NCBI GenBank assembly: GCA_944329255.1
Contig: CALVIA010000010.1
Span: 1 to 19,913 of the forward strand
DNA length: 19,913 nucleotides
DNA from: an uncultured Bacilli bacterium
GTDB lineage: Bacteria; Bacillota_I; Bacilli_A; RF39; UBA660
Direction: 5' to 3'
Part shown: one piece after another, positions 6,099 to 14,337 of the stretch
Layout of the letters: each line of letters begins with the position of its first letter
How positions within the stretch are numbered: the first letter of the stretch is position 1
The notes under the pieces: model-generated
Database searches by the model: none
What the model was told of the DNA's origin: nothing
The model's input: only the letters and a program-made list of their open reading frames with translations
Position numbers and translations under genes: made by a program

Positions 6099-7118
6099 CT
6101 AATCATCGTTTCTAAATGATAATCCCATTTCCTTGATTTTGTCCATTACTTCTTTTAATGATTTTCTACCAAGGTTTCTTATCTTCATCATTTCACTTTC
6201 TGATTTATTAACTAAATCTTGAACATTATATATTGCTGCTCTTTTTAAACAATTATAAGCACGAACAGATAATTCTAAATCATCAATAGATGTTTCAAGA
6301 ATCTTTTGTTGTGGATCCTCTTCATTTTGTTTCATTAATCCTCTTATTGCATCTGTAAATTCTGGATTATCTATTTTATCTAATTGTGCCATTAAAATAC
6401 TTGCTGCATCTTTTACAGCTTCTTGTGGTTCTAATGAACCATCAGTCCAAACTTCAAGAATTAATTTGTCAAAATTATTATTATGTCCAACACGAGCTTT
6501 TTCAACTTCGTAATTAACTCTTTCAATTGGTGAATATAAAGCATCAATTGCTATTGTACCAACTTTAATATCCCCTAATGTTTCTTTTACTTCATCAGCA
6601 ACAATATATCCTCTTCCTCTACCAATTGTTAATTCCATATCAATTTTTCCACCTTCAGCAAGTGTACATATAACTTGATCTGGATTAATAATTTCAATTG
6701 TAGAATCCTTTGCTAAAGCTCCAGCAGTAATTACGCCTTCTCCTCTAGCACTTAATTTAACAGTTACTTTTTCTTCAGTATTTTTCTTTACAACTACCTT
6801 TTTTAAATTTAATACAATGGTAGTTACATCTTCTATTACACCCTCAATTGTTTGAAATTCATGCATTACTCCATCAATTTTAACTGATGTAATTGCATCT
6901 CCTGGCAATGATGATAATAATATTCTTCTTAAAGCATTTCCTATTGTAAGTCCAAATCCTCTTTCTAATGGTTCTAATTCAAACTTACCATAATTATTTC
7001 CTTCTACATATTCAGTCATTTTATATTCAGGTTTTTCAAATATCAAACTTTTATTAACATCTTCACTGTATGATAAATCAACTGTTATGTTAAATTCTTC
7101 AGTAACTTTATTTGCCAT
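6099..7118 (-). CDS. rpoA: DNA-directed RNA polymerase subunit alpha
   Basis: A 339-residue RpoA. The N-terminal dimerization domain (about 25-255) contains KFELEPLERGFGLTIGNALRRILLSSLPG, which scaffolds beta and beta'. The C-terminal DNA- and activator-binding domain (about 275-335) contains IDDLELSVRAYNCLKRA and the helix-hairpin-helix IRNLGRKSLKEV. I use the ATG at 7118, which has an AAAGGAG site; a longer frame from 7169 would run back into rpsK and through that site. Compared with the B. subtilis protein, which starts MIEIEKPKIE, this one has about 23 extra N-terminal residues (MANKVTEEFNITVDLSYSED and on). It lies 20 nt after rpsK. Confidence 0.97.
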   Translation of the reverse strand: MANKVTEEFNITVDLSYSEDVNKSLIFEKPEYKMTEYVEGNNYGKFELEPLERGFGLTIGNALRRILLSSLPGDAITSVKIDGVMHEFQTIEGVIEDVTTIVLNLKKVVVKKNTEEKVTVKLSARGEGVITAGALAKDSTIEIINPDQVICTLAEGGKIDMELTIGRGRGYIVADEVKETLGDIKVGTIAIDALYSPIERVNYEVEKARVGHNNNFDKLILEVWTDGSLEPQEAVKDAASILMAQLDKIDNPEFTDAIRGLMKQNEEDPQQKILETSIDDLELSVRAYNCLKRAAIYNVQDLVNKSESEMMKIRNLGRKSLKEVMDKIKEMGLSFRNDD

Positions 7119-7138
7119 TATAATTACTCCTTTCAATA

Positions 7139-7522
7139 TTATCCACGTGGTCGTTTTGGTGGACGACATCCGTTATGTGGAATAGGTGTTACATCACTCA
7201 TAGCTGTTACTTCTAATCCTCCAGTTTGTAATGAACGTAGAGCAGTATCTCTTGCAGGCCCTACACCATTTACAAATGCTTCAACTTTTCTCATACCAGC
7301 ATCATATGCAGCTTTTGCAGCAGCTTCTGCAGCCATACCAGCAGCAAAAGGAGTCTTCTTTTTAGAACCTTTATATCCTATTGTACCTGCTGATGCCCAA
7401 CTTACAGTATTTCCATCCATATCTGTAATTGTAATAATAGTATTATTATAAGTTACATGAATATGTGCTTGTCCTTCAGGTACATTTTTCTTAACTTTAC
7501 GTTTTCTAGCTTTGTATGCCAT
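7139..7522 (-). CDS. rpsK: 30S ribosomal protein S11
   Basis: A 127-residue S11 with a basic N-terminus (MAYKARKRKVKKN), the HIHVTYNNTIITITD core, GFKG-like GYKGSKKKTPFAA, and the C-terminal IPHNGCRPPKRPRG that lines the mRNA exit region of the platform. It pairs with S6, S18 and S7 on the 30S platform. Binding site GGAGG precedes the ATG. It lies between rpsM and rpoA as in other alpha operons. Confidence 0.98.
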   Translation of the reverse strand: MAYKARKRKVKKNVPEGQAHIHVTYNNTIITITDMDGNTVSWASAGTIGYKGSKKKTPFAAGMAAEAAAKAAYDAGMRKVEAFVNGVGPARDTALRSLQTGGLEVTAMSDVTPIPHNGCRPPKRPRG

Positions 7523-7542
7523 ATTTTGTTCCTCCTTAACTA

Positions 7543-7908
7543 TTATTTTTTCTTATTAGCAATAGTTTTGCCTTTACCCTTACGAGTTCTCGCATTTCTA
7601 TTTGTTCTTTGACCTCTAACAGGTAATCCTTTACGGTGACGAATTCCTTGATATGATCCAATTTCCATTTTGTTTTTAATATTTAGTCCTACTTCTCTTC
7701 TAAGATCTCCTTCTACTAAATATTTTGAAACTTCATCACGAATACGTACTACTTCTTCTTCTGTCAAATCTTTTGCTTTTGTGTCTAAATTTACATTTGC
7801 TGCTTTTAAAATTGTTTTTGATAATTGTCTTCCAATACCATATATATAAGTTAATGCTATTTCAATTCTCTTATTATTAGGTAAATCTACACCTTTAATA
7901 CGTGCCAT
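7543..7908 (-). CDS. rpsM: 30S ribosomal protein S13
   Basis: A 121-residue S13 starting MARIKGVDLPNNKRIEIALT and carrying the YGIGRQLSKTIL helix-two-turn-helix. The basic tail GQRTNRNARTRKGKGK reaches toward the P-site tRNA. S13 forms the head bridges to the large subunit (L5). Normal length. The binding site GGAGGTG is upstream, and 14 nt separate it from rpmJ. Confidence 0.98.
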   Translation of the reverse strand: MARIKGVDLPNNKRIEIALTYIYGIGRQLSKTILKAANVNLDTKAKDLTEEEVVRIRDEVSKYLVEGDLRREVGLNIKNKMEIGSYQGIRHRKGLPVRGQRTNRNARTRKGKGKTIANKKK

Positions 7909-7922
7909 AAATACACCTCCTA

Positions 7923-8036
7923 TTATCCTTGTCTTTGCTTGTGTTTTGGATTTTCACAAATTACAAGTACTCTGCCTTTTCTTTTTATAAGTTTACATTT
8001 GTCACACATTTTTTTAACTGATGGTCTAACTTTCAT
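7923..8036 (-). CDS. rpmJ: 50S ribosomal protein L36
   Basis: A 37-residue protein, MKVRPSVKKMCDKCKLIKRKG at its start and ENPKHKQRQG at its end. Cys11, Cys14, Cys27 and His32 form the zinc-binding CCCH ribbon, so this is the zinc (C+) form of L36. It sits in the large subunit near the factor-binding region of 23S rRNA. The binding site GGAGGAAT is 7 nt or so before the ATG. It lies between infA (11 nt) and rpsM (14 nt), the usual place. Confidence 0.97.
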   Translation of the reverse strand: MKVRPSVKKMCDKCKLIKRKGRVLVICENPKHKQRQG

Positions 8037-8047
8037 AATTATTCCTC

Positions 8048-8266
8048 CTATCCTTTTCTATAGGTTATTCGCCCACGTGTTAAATCATAAGGTGATACTT
8101 CTATTCTTACTGTATCACCTGGTAAGATACGAATGTAATTCATTCGAATTTTACCAGAAACGTGAGCTTCTACAGTAAATCCATTTTCTAATTTAACCTT
8201 AAATTTACCTCCTGGTAAAATATCAGTTACAATACCTTCTACTTCGATTGCATCTTTATTTGCCAT
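8048..8266 (-). CDS. infA: Translation initiation factor IF-1
   Basis: A 72-residue IF-1: MANKDAIEVEGIVTDILPGG at the start, then an S1/OB-fold core (FKVKLENG, VSGKIRMNYIRILPGD, VSPYDLTRGRITYR). It binds the A site of the 30S subunit during initiation. The ATG at 8266 is chosen over an upstream GTG (8275) because all IF-1 proteins start at MAK/MAN and the GAGGTG site fits. The start is one base after the map stop codon (TAGGATG), so the two are probably translationally coupled. Confidence 0.98.
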   Translation of the reverse strand: MANKDAIEVEGIVTDILPGGKFKVKLENGFTVEAHVSGKIRMNYIRILPGDTVRIEVSPYDLTRGRITYRKG

Positions 8267-8267
8267 C

Positions 8268-9017
8268 CTAATCACCTCGCGTTAATATTTCATATCCATT
8301 ATCTGTTACAACTATGGTATGTTCAAAATGTGCAGATGGACTATAGTCTTCTGTTACTATTGTCCAATTGTCATCTAGCATTACCACGTCATCTCCACCT
8401 AAATTTAACATTGGCTCTACAGCAAGTACCATTCCTTTTTTTAATATAGGTCCGGTATTTGGAGTTCCATAATTTGGTATTTCTGGATCTTCATGAAGTT
8501 TTGTGCCTACACCATGCCCAACCAATTCTCTTACAATTCCTAAATTATGTTGTTTAGCATATGCACCAATTTCTGAACACACATCTCCTAATCTATTTCC
8601 TGGTTTAATTTTATTTAATCCTTTAAATAAACTTTTTTCTGTATGTTCTAATAAATACTGTTTTTCTTTAGAAATTTTTCCTACAGCATAAGTCCATGCT
8701 GAATCCCCATGATATCCTTTATAGCATACTCCAATATCAATTGATATTATATCTCCTTCTTTCAATTTCCTATTAGATGGTATTCCATGAACTACTTCAT
8801 CATTTATTGATGTACAAATAGAACATGGAAATCCATTATAATTTTTAAAAGATGGAGTACAACCATTACTTAAAATAAATTTTTCAGCAATTTGATCTAA
8901 CTCATTTGTAGTTATTCCTGGTTTAATATATTTTTTTAATTCTTGATGAGTTAAATATGTTATTTTCCCAGCTTGTTTTAAAAGTTCAATTTCTCTATTT
9001 CCTTTTATACTAATCAT
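8268..9017 (-). CDS. map: Type I methionine aminopeptidase
   Basis: A 249-residue MetAP that removes the starting methionine from nascent proteins. The two-metal site is complete: Asp94 (SIDIGV), Asp105 (YHGDSA), His168 (GHGVG), Glu201 (AVEPM) and Glu232 (HFEHT), with the substrate-contacting His77 in VVHGIP. It lacks the N-terminal zinc-finger extension of some paralogues and has the length of class Ia enzymes. It starts 3 nt after adk ends and leads directly into infA, the standard secY-adk-map-infA order of Firmicutes. Confidence 0.97.
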   Translation of the reverse strand: MISIKGNREIELLKQAGKITYLTHQELKKYIKPGITTNELDQIAEKFILSNGCTPSFKNYNGFPCSICTSINDEVVHGIPSNRKLKEGDIISIDIGVCYKGYHGDSAWTYAVGKISKEKQYLLEHTEKSLFKGLNKIKPGNRLGDVCSEIGAYAKQHNLGIVRELVGHGVGTKLHEDPEIPNYGTPNTGPILKKGMVLAVEPMLNLGGDDVVMLDDNWTIVTEDYSPSAHFEHTIVVTDNGYEILTRGD

Positions 9018-9020
9018 TTT

Positions 9021-9665
9021 TTATCCTCTATTAATAATATTTTTTATTTCTGCAAATACTGTTTCTTTGTCATTTAAACTAGAAACAAAATTTACTATAT
9101 TTTTTTTCTCATAATATTCAATTAATTTTTTTGAATTTTTGACATATGAATCAAATCTTAAATTAAATTTTTCTTCAGTATCATCATTCCTTTTTATCAA
9201 TTCATTATTACAATTATTACATTTTAAAGGATTTTTTAAATCATCAAAATAAATATTATAAATATTACCACAATTGCTGCAAGCAACTCTACCGATTGAT
9301 CTTTTTAATGCTATTTCTTTATCAATTTCTAAAACAATAACATTATCTATTTTCTTATTTATCTCTTTTAACATTTCATCTAGTTTAATAGCTTGATTTA
9401 ATGTTCTTGGAAAACCATCAAATATTATTCCATTATTTTTTATTGAATATATTTTTTCTTTGACAATTTCTATCATTAAATCATCATCGATAAGTTTTCC
9501 TTCATCAATTATATTTTTTACTTTAATTCCTAATTCACTTCCATCTTTTGATATATTTCTTAATAAATCTCCAGTTGACAAGTGATATAAATTATATTTA
9601 TCTTTAAGCATTTGTGCTTGTGTCCCCTTGCCAGATGCAGGGGGAGCAATTAAAACTATATTCAT
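9021..9665 (-). CDS. adk: Adenylate kinase with zinc-binding LID
   Basis: A 214-residue enzyme that interconverts ATP + AMP and 2 ADP. The P-loop reads APPASGKGTQ (7-16), so the first Walker A glycine is Ala7 where GPPGAGKGT is usual. The AMP-binding motif STGDLLR (30-36) and DGFPRT (83-88) are present. The LID carries Cys129, Cys132, Cys149 and Cys152, the Gram-positive structural zinc site. It overlaps the secY stop by one base (TAATG), which suggests coupled translation. Confidence 0.96.
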   Translation of the reverse strand: MNIVLIAPPASGKGTQAQMLKDKYNLYHLSTGDLLRNISKDGSELGIKVKNIIDEGKLIDDDLMIEIVKEKIYSIKNNGIIFDGFPRTLNQAIKLDEMLKEINKKIDNVIVLEIDKEIALKRSIGRVACSNCGNIYNIYFDDLKNPLKCNNCNNELIKRNDDTEEKFNLRFDSYVKNSKKLIEYYEKKNIVNFVSSLNDKETVFAEIKNIINRG

Positions 9666-10927
9666 TATTTATAGCTCCTGCTATAACTTCTACTTACTAA
9701 TTGATTTTCTATTTGATTACATGTTTCTAATGCAACACCAACTACTATTAATAATCCTGTTCCCCCTACTGTAACATTTGATGGTATATTAGGTATTAAA
9801 GTACACATTATTGGTAGTGCTGCTAATATAACTAAGAACAAAGCACCAACAACTGTTAATTTTTTTAACACATTACTTATATAATTTTCAGTCTCTTTTC
9901 CAGGTTTAATTCCTGGCATATATCCACCATTTTTTTTCAAATTTTTTGATAATTCTTTTGGATTTATTTGCATAAATGTATAAAAGTATGCAAATAAGAA
10001 TATTAGTATAACATATATTATAAATCCAACTGGTTTTGTATATACTAAATAATTATTAACAAAATTTGTAAATGATGTGCTTTTAACAAAATTTGCAATA
10101 GCAGATGGTATTGAGATTAAAACAGATGCAAAAATTACTGGCATAACTCCTGCTGAATTTAATCTTATTGGAATATATGTTTGTTCTCCACCATATGCTC
10201 CTGTTGTCCTATTTGAATATTGAATTGGTAATCTTCTTTCTGCTTTATCTATAAATATTACACCAACAATTATTATAATATAAATAAATACAAATAATGC
10301 AAATAAAAGTAATCCAATAATAGTACTTTGCCAAGTTGAAATATCAACAAATACACTGAATGCAGACAAAAACATATTTGGTAAATTAGCAACAATACCT
10401 GACATTATTATTAATGAAACTCCATTTCCAACACCTTTTTGTGTTACTTGATCTCCTAACCATAAAAGGAATGCTGTTCCTGCAGTTAATATTACTGCAA
10501 TTCTTAGATATTCCATTGCTCCTCCTGATTGTCCATAAATGGCAAAAGAGAATACATATCCTTGTATAAATGCAATTGCAATACCTATATATCTTGTTAT
10601 TTCATTAATTTTTCTTCTACCAACTGCTCCTTGATTTTTTAAATCTGAAAAATATGGAATTATATCCATTTGCAATAATTGAGTAATAATTGATGCATTA
10701 ATATATGGTCCTACACCAAGAGCAAATATTGAAAATGATTCTAATGCTCCACCACTCATTGCATTCCATAATTCAAGAAAACCTAAATCTTTTGTTATTG
10801 CTTCTGTTCCAGGTACTGTAATTGATGTACCTAATTTAAATATCAATAAAACCAATAGTGTAAATAGTATTCTTTTTTGAATATCTTTATTTTTAGGGCT
10901 AAATATTTGCTTTATTGTTGCAAACAT
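9665..10927 (-). CDS. secY: Protein translocase subunit SecY
   Basis: A 420-residue ten-helix membrane protein, the pore of the Sec translocon. Landmarks are the first helix and plug region (KLGTSITVPGTEAITKD), the fourth cytoplasmic loop YSNRTTGAYGGEQTYIPIRL followed by NSAGVMPVIFA, and the fifth loop GGYMPGIKPGKETENYI that contacts SecA and the ribosome. Length and motif order are normal. It begins one base after the rplO stop with its binding site (GAGGTGAT) inside rplO. Confidence 0.98.
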   Translation of the reverse strand: MFATIKQIFSPKNKDIQKRILFTLLVLLIFKLGTSITVPGTEAITKDLGFLELWNAMSGGALESFSIFALGVGPYINASIITQLLQMDIIPYFSDLKNQGAVGRRKINEITRYIGIAIAFIQGYVFSFAIYGQSGGAMEYLRIAVILTAGTAFLLWLGDQVTQKGVGNGVSLIIMSGIVANLPNMFLSAFSVFVDISTWQSTIIGLLLFALFVFIYIIIIVGVIFIDKAERRLPIQYSNRTTGAYGGEQTYIPIRLNSAGVMPVIFASVLISIPSAIANFVKSTSFTNFVNNYLVYTKPVGFIIYVILIFLFAYFYTFMQINPKELSKNLKKNGGYMPGIKPGKETENYISNVLKKLTVVGALFLVILAALPIMCTLIPNIPSNVTVGGTGLLIVVGVALETCNQIENQLVSRSYSRSYK

Positions 10928-10928
10928 A

Positions 10929-11372
10929 TTAGATCACCTCTACTTTTCCACCTGCTGCTTCAATTTTTTCCTTTGCAGTCATAGAAAATTTATTAGCTTT
11001 TACAGTCAATTTCTTTTCTAATGTTCCATTACCAAGTATCTTAATTCCTGATAATTGTTTTTTAATTATTCCTGTTTCTTTTAATAATTCTGGTGTAACA
11101 ATTGTATCATTATCAAATTTATTTAAATCTGATAAATTTAATACAGCATATTCTACTTTAAAATTAGCATTACTAAATCCTCTTTTTGGTAATCTTCTAT
11201 ATAATGGTAATTGCCCACCTTCGAATCCAGCTTTTCTGCTATATCCGCTTCTTGCTTTTTGTCCCTTATGACCTTTACCACTAGTTTTTCCCCAACCAGA
11301 AGAAGTTCCTCTACCTACTCTGTGTCCTTCTTGTTTAGATCCTTCATTAATTTTTAAATTATTTAATTTCAT
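10929..11372 (-). CDS. rplO: 50S ribosomal protein L15
   Basis: A 147-residue L15. The glycine- and arginine-rich N-terminal extension (GHRVGRGTSSGWGKTSGKG and GQKARSG) threads into 23S rRNA; the C-terminal globular part contains GIIKKQLSGIKILGNGTLEKKL and AAGGKVEVI. It overlaps the stop of rpsE by one base (TAATG). In most bacteria rpmD (L30) lies between rpsE and rplO; there is no room for it here. Confidence 0.98.
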   Translation of the reverse strand: MKLNNLKINEGSKQEGHRVGRGTSSGWGKTSGKGHKGQKARSGYSRKAGFEGGQLPLYRRLPKRGFSNANFKVEYAVLNLSDLNKFDNDTIVTPELLKETGIIKKQLSGIKILGNGTLEKKLTVKANKFSMTAKEKIEAAGGKVEVI

Positions 11373-11884
11373 TATCCTAACAACTCCTCTTTAGTTTTTC
11401 CTCTTAATTTTGCTATGTGATCAGCACTTCTTTGAGAAGTTAATGCTTCCATTGTTGCTCTTACAACATTTATTTTACTATTTGATCCTAAAGATTTTGA
11501 TACAATATCTTTAACACCAGCAAGTTCTAATACAGCTCTTACTGATCCACCTGCAATAATACCAGTACCAGCTTTAGCAGGTTTAATTAAAACTCTAGCA
11601 GCTCCTGATTCACCAGTAGCTTCATGAGGTATTGTTCTTTCTTCAACTAAAGGAATTCTAACAACATTTTTTGTAGCGGATTGAATTGCTTTTTTTACAG
11701 CATCTTGAACTTCATTTGCTTTTCCAGTACCAAATCCTACTGTTCCTTTTCTATTTCCAACAACAACTGTTGCTGCAAATCTAAAACGACGTCCTCCTTT
11801 GGTAACTTTTGTTACACGATTAACAGAAATAACTAATTCTTCATATTCTTTTGCTTTAGGTTCATTAAATCTACGTTTTTCCAT
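11372..11884 (-). CDS. rpsE: 30S ribosomal protein S5
   Basis: A 170-residue S5. The N-terminal double-stranded-RNA-binding-like domain carries VNRVTKVTKGGRRFRFAATVVVGN and GTVGFGTGKANEV; the C-terminal domain has GGSVRAVLELAGVKDIVSKSLGS. The loop near VTKGGRR is the region known for spectinomycin resistance changes and looks wild type. It forms part of the mRNA entry site and helps decoding accuracy. It starts 9 nt after rplR. Confidence 0.98.
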   Translation of the reverse strand: MEKRRFNEPKAKEYEELVISVNRVTKVTKGGRRFRFAATVVVGNRKGTVGFGTGKANEVQDAVKKAIQSATKNVVRIPLVEERTIPHEATGESGAARVLIKPAKAGTGIIAGGSVRAVLELAGVKDIVSKSLGSNSKINVVRATMEALTSQRSADHIAKLRGKTKEELLG

Positions 11885-11893
11885 AGTCGCCTC

Positions 11894-12256
11894 CTAAAAT
11901 TCCAAACCGTTCTCACGTGCAGATTCAGCTAATGCCTTTACACGTCCATGATATAGGTATCCGCCTCTATCAAATACAACAGTTTTTATTTTTGCTTTTT
12001 TTGCTTTTTCAGCAATACTTTTTCCAACTAATTTTGCAGCTTCTATATTTCCACCATTAGTTATATTTAAATCTTTGTCCATTGAAGATGCTGATAAAAG
12101 AGTTACTCCCTTTTCATCATCTATCAATTGAACACTTATATTTTTATTAGATCTAAATACACTTAATCTTGGAGAAACAGAATCTCCAGATAATTTAGTT
12201 CTAACACGACTATGTCTAGCTTTACGAGCTTCATTACGAGATATTTTCTTTATCAT
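11894..12256 (-). CDS. rplR: 50S ribosomal protein L18
   Basis: A 120-residue L18 with the basic start MIKKISRNEARKARHSRVR, the central RLSVFRSNKNISVQLIDD strand pair, and the terminal FDRGGYLYHGRVKALAESARENGLEF. It binds 5S rRNA with L5 and helps to anchor it in the central protuberance. Length is normal. It lies 20 nt after rplF. Confidence 0.98.
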   Translation of the reverse strand: MIKKISRNEARKARHSRVRTKLSGDSVSPRLSVFRSNKNISVQLIDDEKGVTLLSASSMDKDLNITNGGNIEAAKLVGKSIAEKAKKAKIKTVVFDRGGYLYHGRVKALAESARENGLEF

Positions 12257-12276
12257 AACATAATCTCCTTTACTTA

Positions 12277-12813
12277 TTATTTAGAGGCTTTTTTGCCTGC
12301 TTTACGACGAACAAATTCATCTTTATAACGTACACCTTTTCCTTTATAAGGTTCTGGTTTTCTGACGTTTCTTATTTTAGCCGCAAACTCACCAACTAAT
12401 TCTTTATTAATTCCTTTTACAACTATTTCAGTATTGCTTACAGCTTCTACATGTAATCCCTCTGGAACAGTCATTTTTACAGGATGTGAATAACCTGCAT
12501 TAACAGTTAATACATTTCCTTGTACTTGAAATCTATATCCAACACCAATGATTTCTAAACCTTTTTCAAATCCATTTGAAACACCTTCAATCATATTTTT
12601 TATAATTGCATTTGTTGTTCCTTGCATTACATTTGATTTTTCATCATTAGTTTTTTCAACCATTAAATTTTTTCCTTCTATTTTAACAATTACACTTTCT
12701 GATAATGGAAAATTTAATGATCCTTTAGGTCCTTTAACAGTTACAATATTGTTTTCAACTACAACATCAACATTTTCAGGAATTGTTAATATTCTATTTC
12801 CAATACGACTCAT
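12277..12813 (-). CDS. rplF: 50S ribosomal protein L6
   Basis: A 178-residue L6 made of two repeated alpha/beta domains (about 1-80 and 81-178). It begins MSRIGNRILTIPENVDV and keeps NVMQGTTNAIIKNMIEGVSNGF, and the C-terminal signature RKPEPYKGKGVRYKDEFVRRKAGKK. It lies at the base of the L7/L12 stalk near the sarcin-ricin loop. Normal length, 21 nt after rpsH. Confidence 0.98.
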   Translation of the reverse strand: MSRIGNRILTIPENVDVVVENNIVTVKGPKGSLNFPLSESVIVKIEGKNLMVEKTNDEKSNVMQGTTNAIIKNMIEGVSNGFEKGLEIIGVGYRFQVQGNVLTVNAGYSHPVKMTVPEGLHVEAVSNTEIVVKGINKELVGEFAAKIRNVRKPEPYKGKGVRYKDEFVRRKAGKKASK

Positions 12814-12834
12814 ACTTTTCCTCCTTTGTAATTG

Positions 12835-13233
12835 TTACCAAATATATGCTAAAACTTCTCCACCAAGGTTTTCTTTACGAGCTTCTCTATCTACCATAAG
12901 CCCTTTTGATGTAGAAATTATTGCTATTCCTAAACCATTTAATACTCTTGGAATATCTTCTTTTTTAGCATAAACACGTAATCCTGGTTTTGAAATTCTT
13001 TTTAATCCAGTTATTACTCTTTCTTTTTTAGCACCATATTTAAGTTCAATTTTAATCATGCTTCCATTTTCAGTTTTTTCTATTTTATAATCGATTATAT
13101 ATCCTTCATTTTTTAGGATATCCGCAATTTTAACTTTTAACTTAGATGTAGGTACTAATACTTCTTTATATTTCAACTGATTTGCGTTACGAATTCTTGT
13201 AAGCATATCAGCAATTGGGTCAGTTACTACCAT
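12835..13233 (-). CDS. rpsH: 30S ribosomal protein S8
   Basis: A 132-residue S8: DPIADMLTRIRNANQ near the start, then the RNA-binding C-terminal part with KPGLRVYAKKEDIPRVLNGLG and ISTSKGLMVDREAR. S8 binds helix 21 of 16S rRNA early in assembly, and in E. coli it represses the spc operon at the L5 region. No obvious S8-like target was looked for beyond eye inspection, and none was seen here. It lies 21 nt after rpsN. Confidence 0.98.
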   Translation of the reverse strand: MVVTDPIADMLTRIRNANQLKYKEVLVPTSKLKVKIADILKNEGYIIDYKIEKTENGSMIKIELKYGAKKERVITGLKRISKPGLRVYAKKEDIPRVLNGLGIAIISTSKGLMVDREARKENLGGEVLAYIW

Positions 13234-13254
13234 TTATATTCCTCCTCCCAAATA

Positions 13255-13440
13255 TTACCAACTTGATTTTTTTACACCTGGAATTTGTCCATTATTAGCT
13301 AGTTCTCTAAAGCAAATACGACATATACCAAATTTACTCATTACCGCATGAGGTCTACCACATCTTTCGCAACGGGTATATTCACGCACCTTAAATTTTT
13401 GTGGTCTTTTTGATTTTACAATCATACTTTTTTTAGCCAT
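13255..13440 (-). CDS. rpsN: 30S ribosomal protein S14, zinc-binding type
   Basis: A 61-residue short S14 with Cys24, Cys27, Cys40 and Cys43 (CERC and CRIC) forming the zinc ribbon, so this is the type Z (zinc-dependent) form that most Gram-positive bacteria carry in the spc operon. The end GQIPGVKKSSW is the universal S14 C-terminus. It sits in the 30S head. No zinc-free paralogue is visible in the window. Confidence 0.97.
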   Translation of the reverse strand: MAKKSMIVKSKRPQKFKVREYTRCERCGRPHAVMSKFGICRICFRELANNGQIPGVKKSSW

Positions 13441-13453
13441 TACATATCCTCCA

Positions 13454-13993
13454 TTACTTTCTAAATGGGATTCCTAGTCCACTTAATAAATCATATGCTT
13501 CTTCGTTTGTTTTTGCAGTTGTAACGAATACTATATCCATACCACGTACTTTAACAACAGTATCAAATTCAATTTCAGGGAAAATTAATTGTTCTTTTAT
13601 TCCTAAAGTATAATTTCCTCTTCCATCAAATGCTTTTGATGATACTCCTCTAAAATCTTTTACACGAGGTAAAGAAAGTCTTATTAGTTTTTCTAGGAAT
13701 ACATACATATTTTCACCACGTAATGTAACTTTACATCCAATTGGTGCACCTTCTCTTATTTTAAATCCTGCTATTGATTTTTTTGCTTTTGTAACAACAG
13801 GTTTTGCACCAGTTATTAATTCTAAATCTTTAACAGCTCCATCTAAAAATTTACTATTTTCTTTAGCGTCACCAACACCCATGTTAATTACAATTTTTTC
13901 AATTTTAGGTACTGCCATCAATGTTGTGTAATTATATTTTTCTTTTAAACTAGGAACAACTTCCTTAAAATATTTTTCTTTTAGGCGGTTCAT
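13454..13993 (-). CDS. rplE: 50S ribosomal protein L5
   Basis: A 179-residue L5 with MNRLKEKYFKEVVPSLKEKY at the start, PKIEKIVINMGVGDAKEN, the tRNA-contacting loop region, and RDFRGVSSKAFDGRGNYTLGIKEQ. It binds 5S rRNA and bridges to S13 in the head of the small subunit. Binding site GGAGGGTAATT precedes the ATG. Length is normal. Confidence 0.98.
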   Translation of the reverse strand: MNRLKEKYFKEVVPSLKEKYNYTTLMAVPKIEKIVINMGVGDAKENSKFLDGAVKDLELITGAKPVVTKAKKSIAGFKIREGAPIGCKVTLRGENMYVFLEKLIRLSLPRVKDFRGVSSKAFDGRGNYTLGIKEQLIFPEIEFDTVVKVRGMDIVFVTTAKTNEEAYDLLSGLGIPFRK

Positions 13994-14010
13994 AATTACC
14001 CTCCTTCCAA

Positions 14011-14322
14011 TTAATCAAGCTTTTCATTAGATTTCTTAGAAATTCTAACTTTTTTGCCGTTTTTATTTATTTCATGACCTATTCTTGTGCTTTTTCCTGT
14101 TTTTGGATCAGCAATCATTATATTAGAAATATGAATAGGATTTTCTCTTTCGATTATTCCTCCAGTTTGATTTGCTGCATTAGGTTTTTGATGTTTTTTT
14201 ACCATATTAATTCCTTCTACAACAACTTTATCTTCATTTTTTAATATATGAAGGATTTTTCCGCTTTTGCCTTTATCTTTTCCTGCAATAACGTTTACTT
14301 TATCTCCTGTTTTAAAGTTCAT
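14011..14322 (-). CDS. rplX: 50S ribosomal protein L24
   Basis: A 103-residue L24 with an N-terminal KOW motif (FKTGDKVNVIAGKDKGKSGK) and the VEGINMVKKHQKPN stretch. It is an assembly initiator protein that binds the 5' part of 23S rRNA and lies at the tunnel exit. Two ATGs are available (14328 and 14322). The second has the better spacing (7 nt) from GGGAG, while the first is only 1 nt from it, so I use 14322. Confidence 0.96.
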   Translation of the reverse strand: MNFKTGDKVNVIAGKDKGKSGKILHILKNEDKVVVEGINMVKKHQKPNAANQTGGIIERENPIHISNIMIADPKTGKSTRIGHEINKNGKKVRISKKSNEKLD

Positions 14323-14337
14323 ATTCATACTCCCTTC

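Noticed and set aside
7119..7169. Upstream start for rpoA giving 17 extra residues
   Set aside because: It would overlap the rpsK end and translate the AAAGGAG site that clearly serves the ATG at 7118.
11366..11378. A hidden rpmD between rpsE and rplO
   Set aside because: The stop of rpsE and start of rplO overlap by one base, so there is no room.
12548..12973. Long plus-strand frame opposite rplF/rpsH, and similar frames opposite truA, ecfT, rplB, rpsQ and others
   Set aside because: They are antisense shadows of confident genes, lack binding sites, and have no recognisable protein features.
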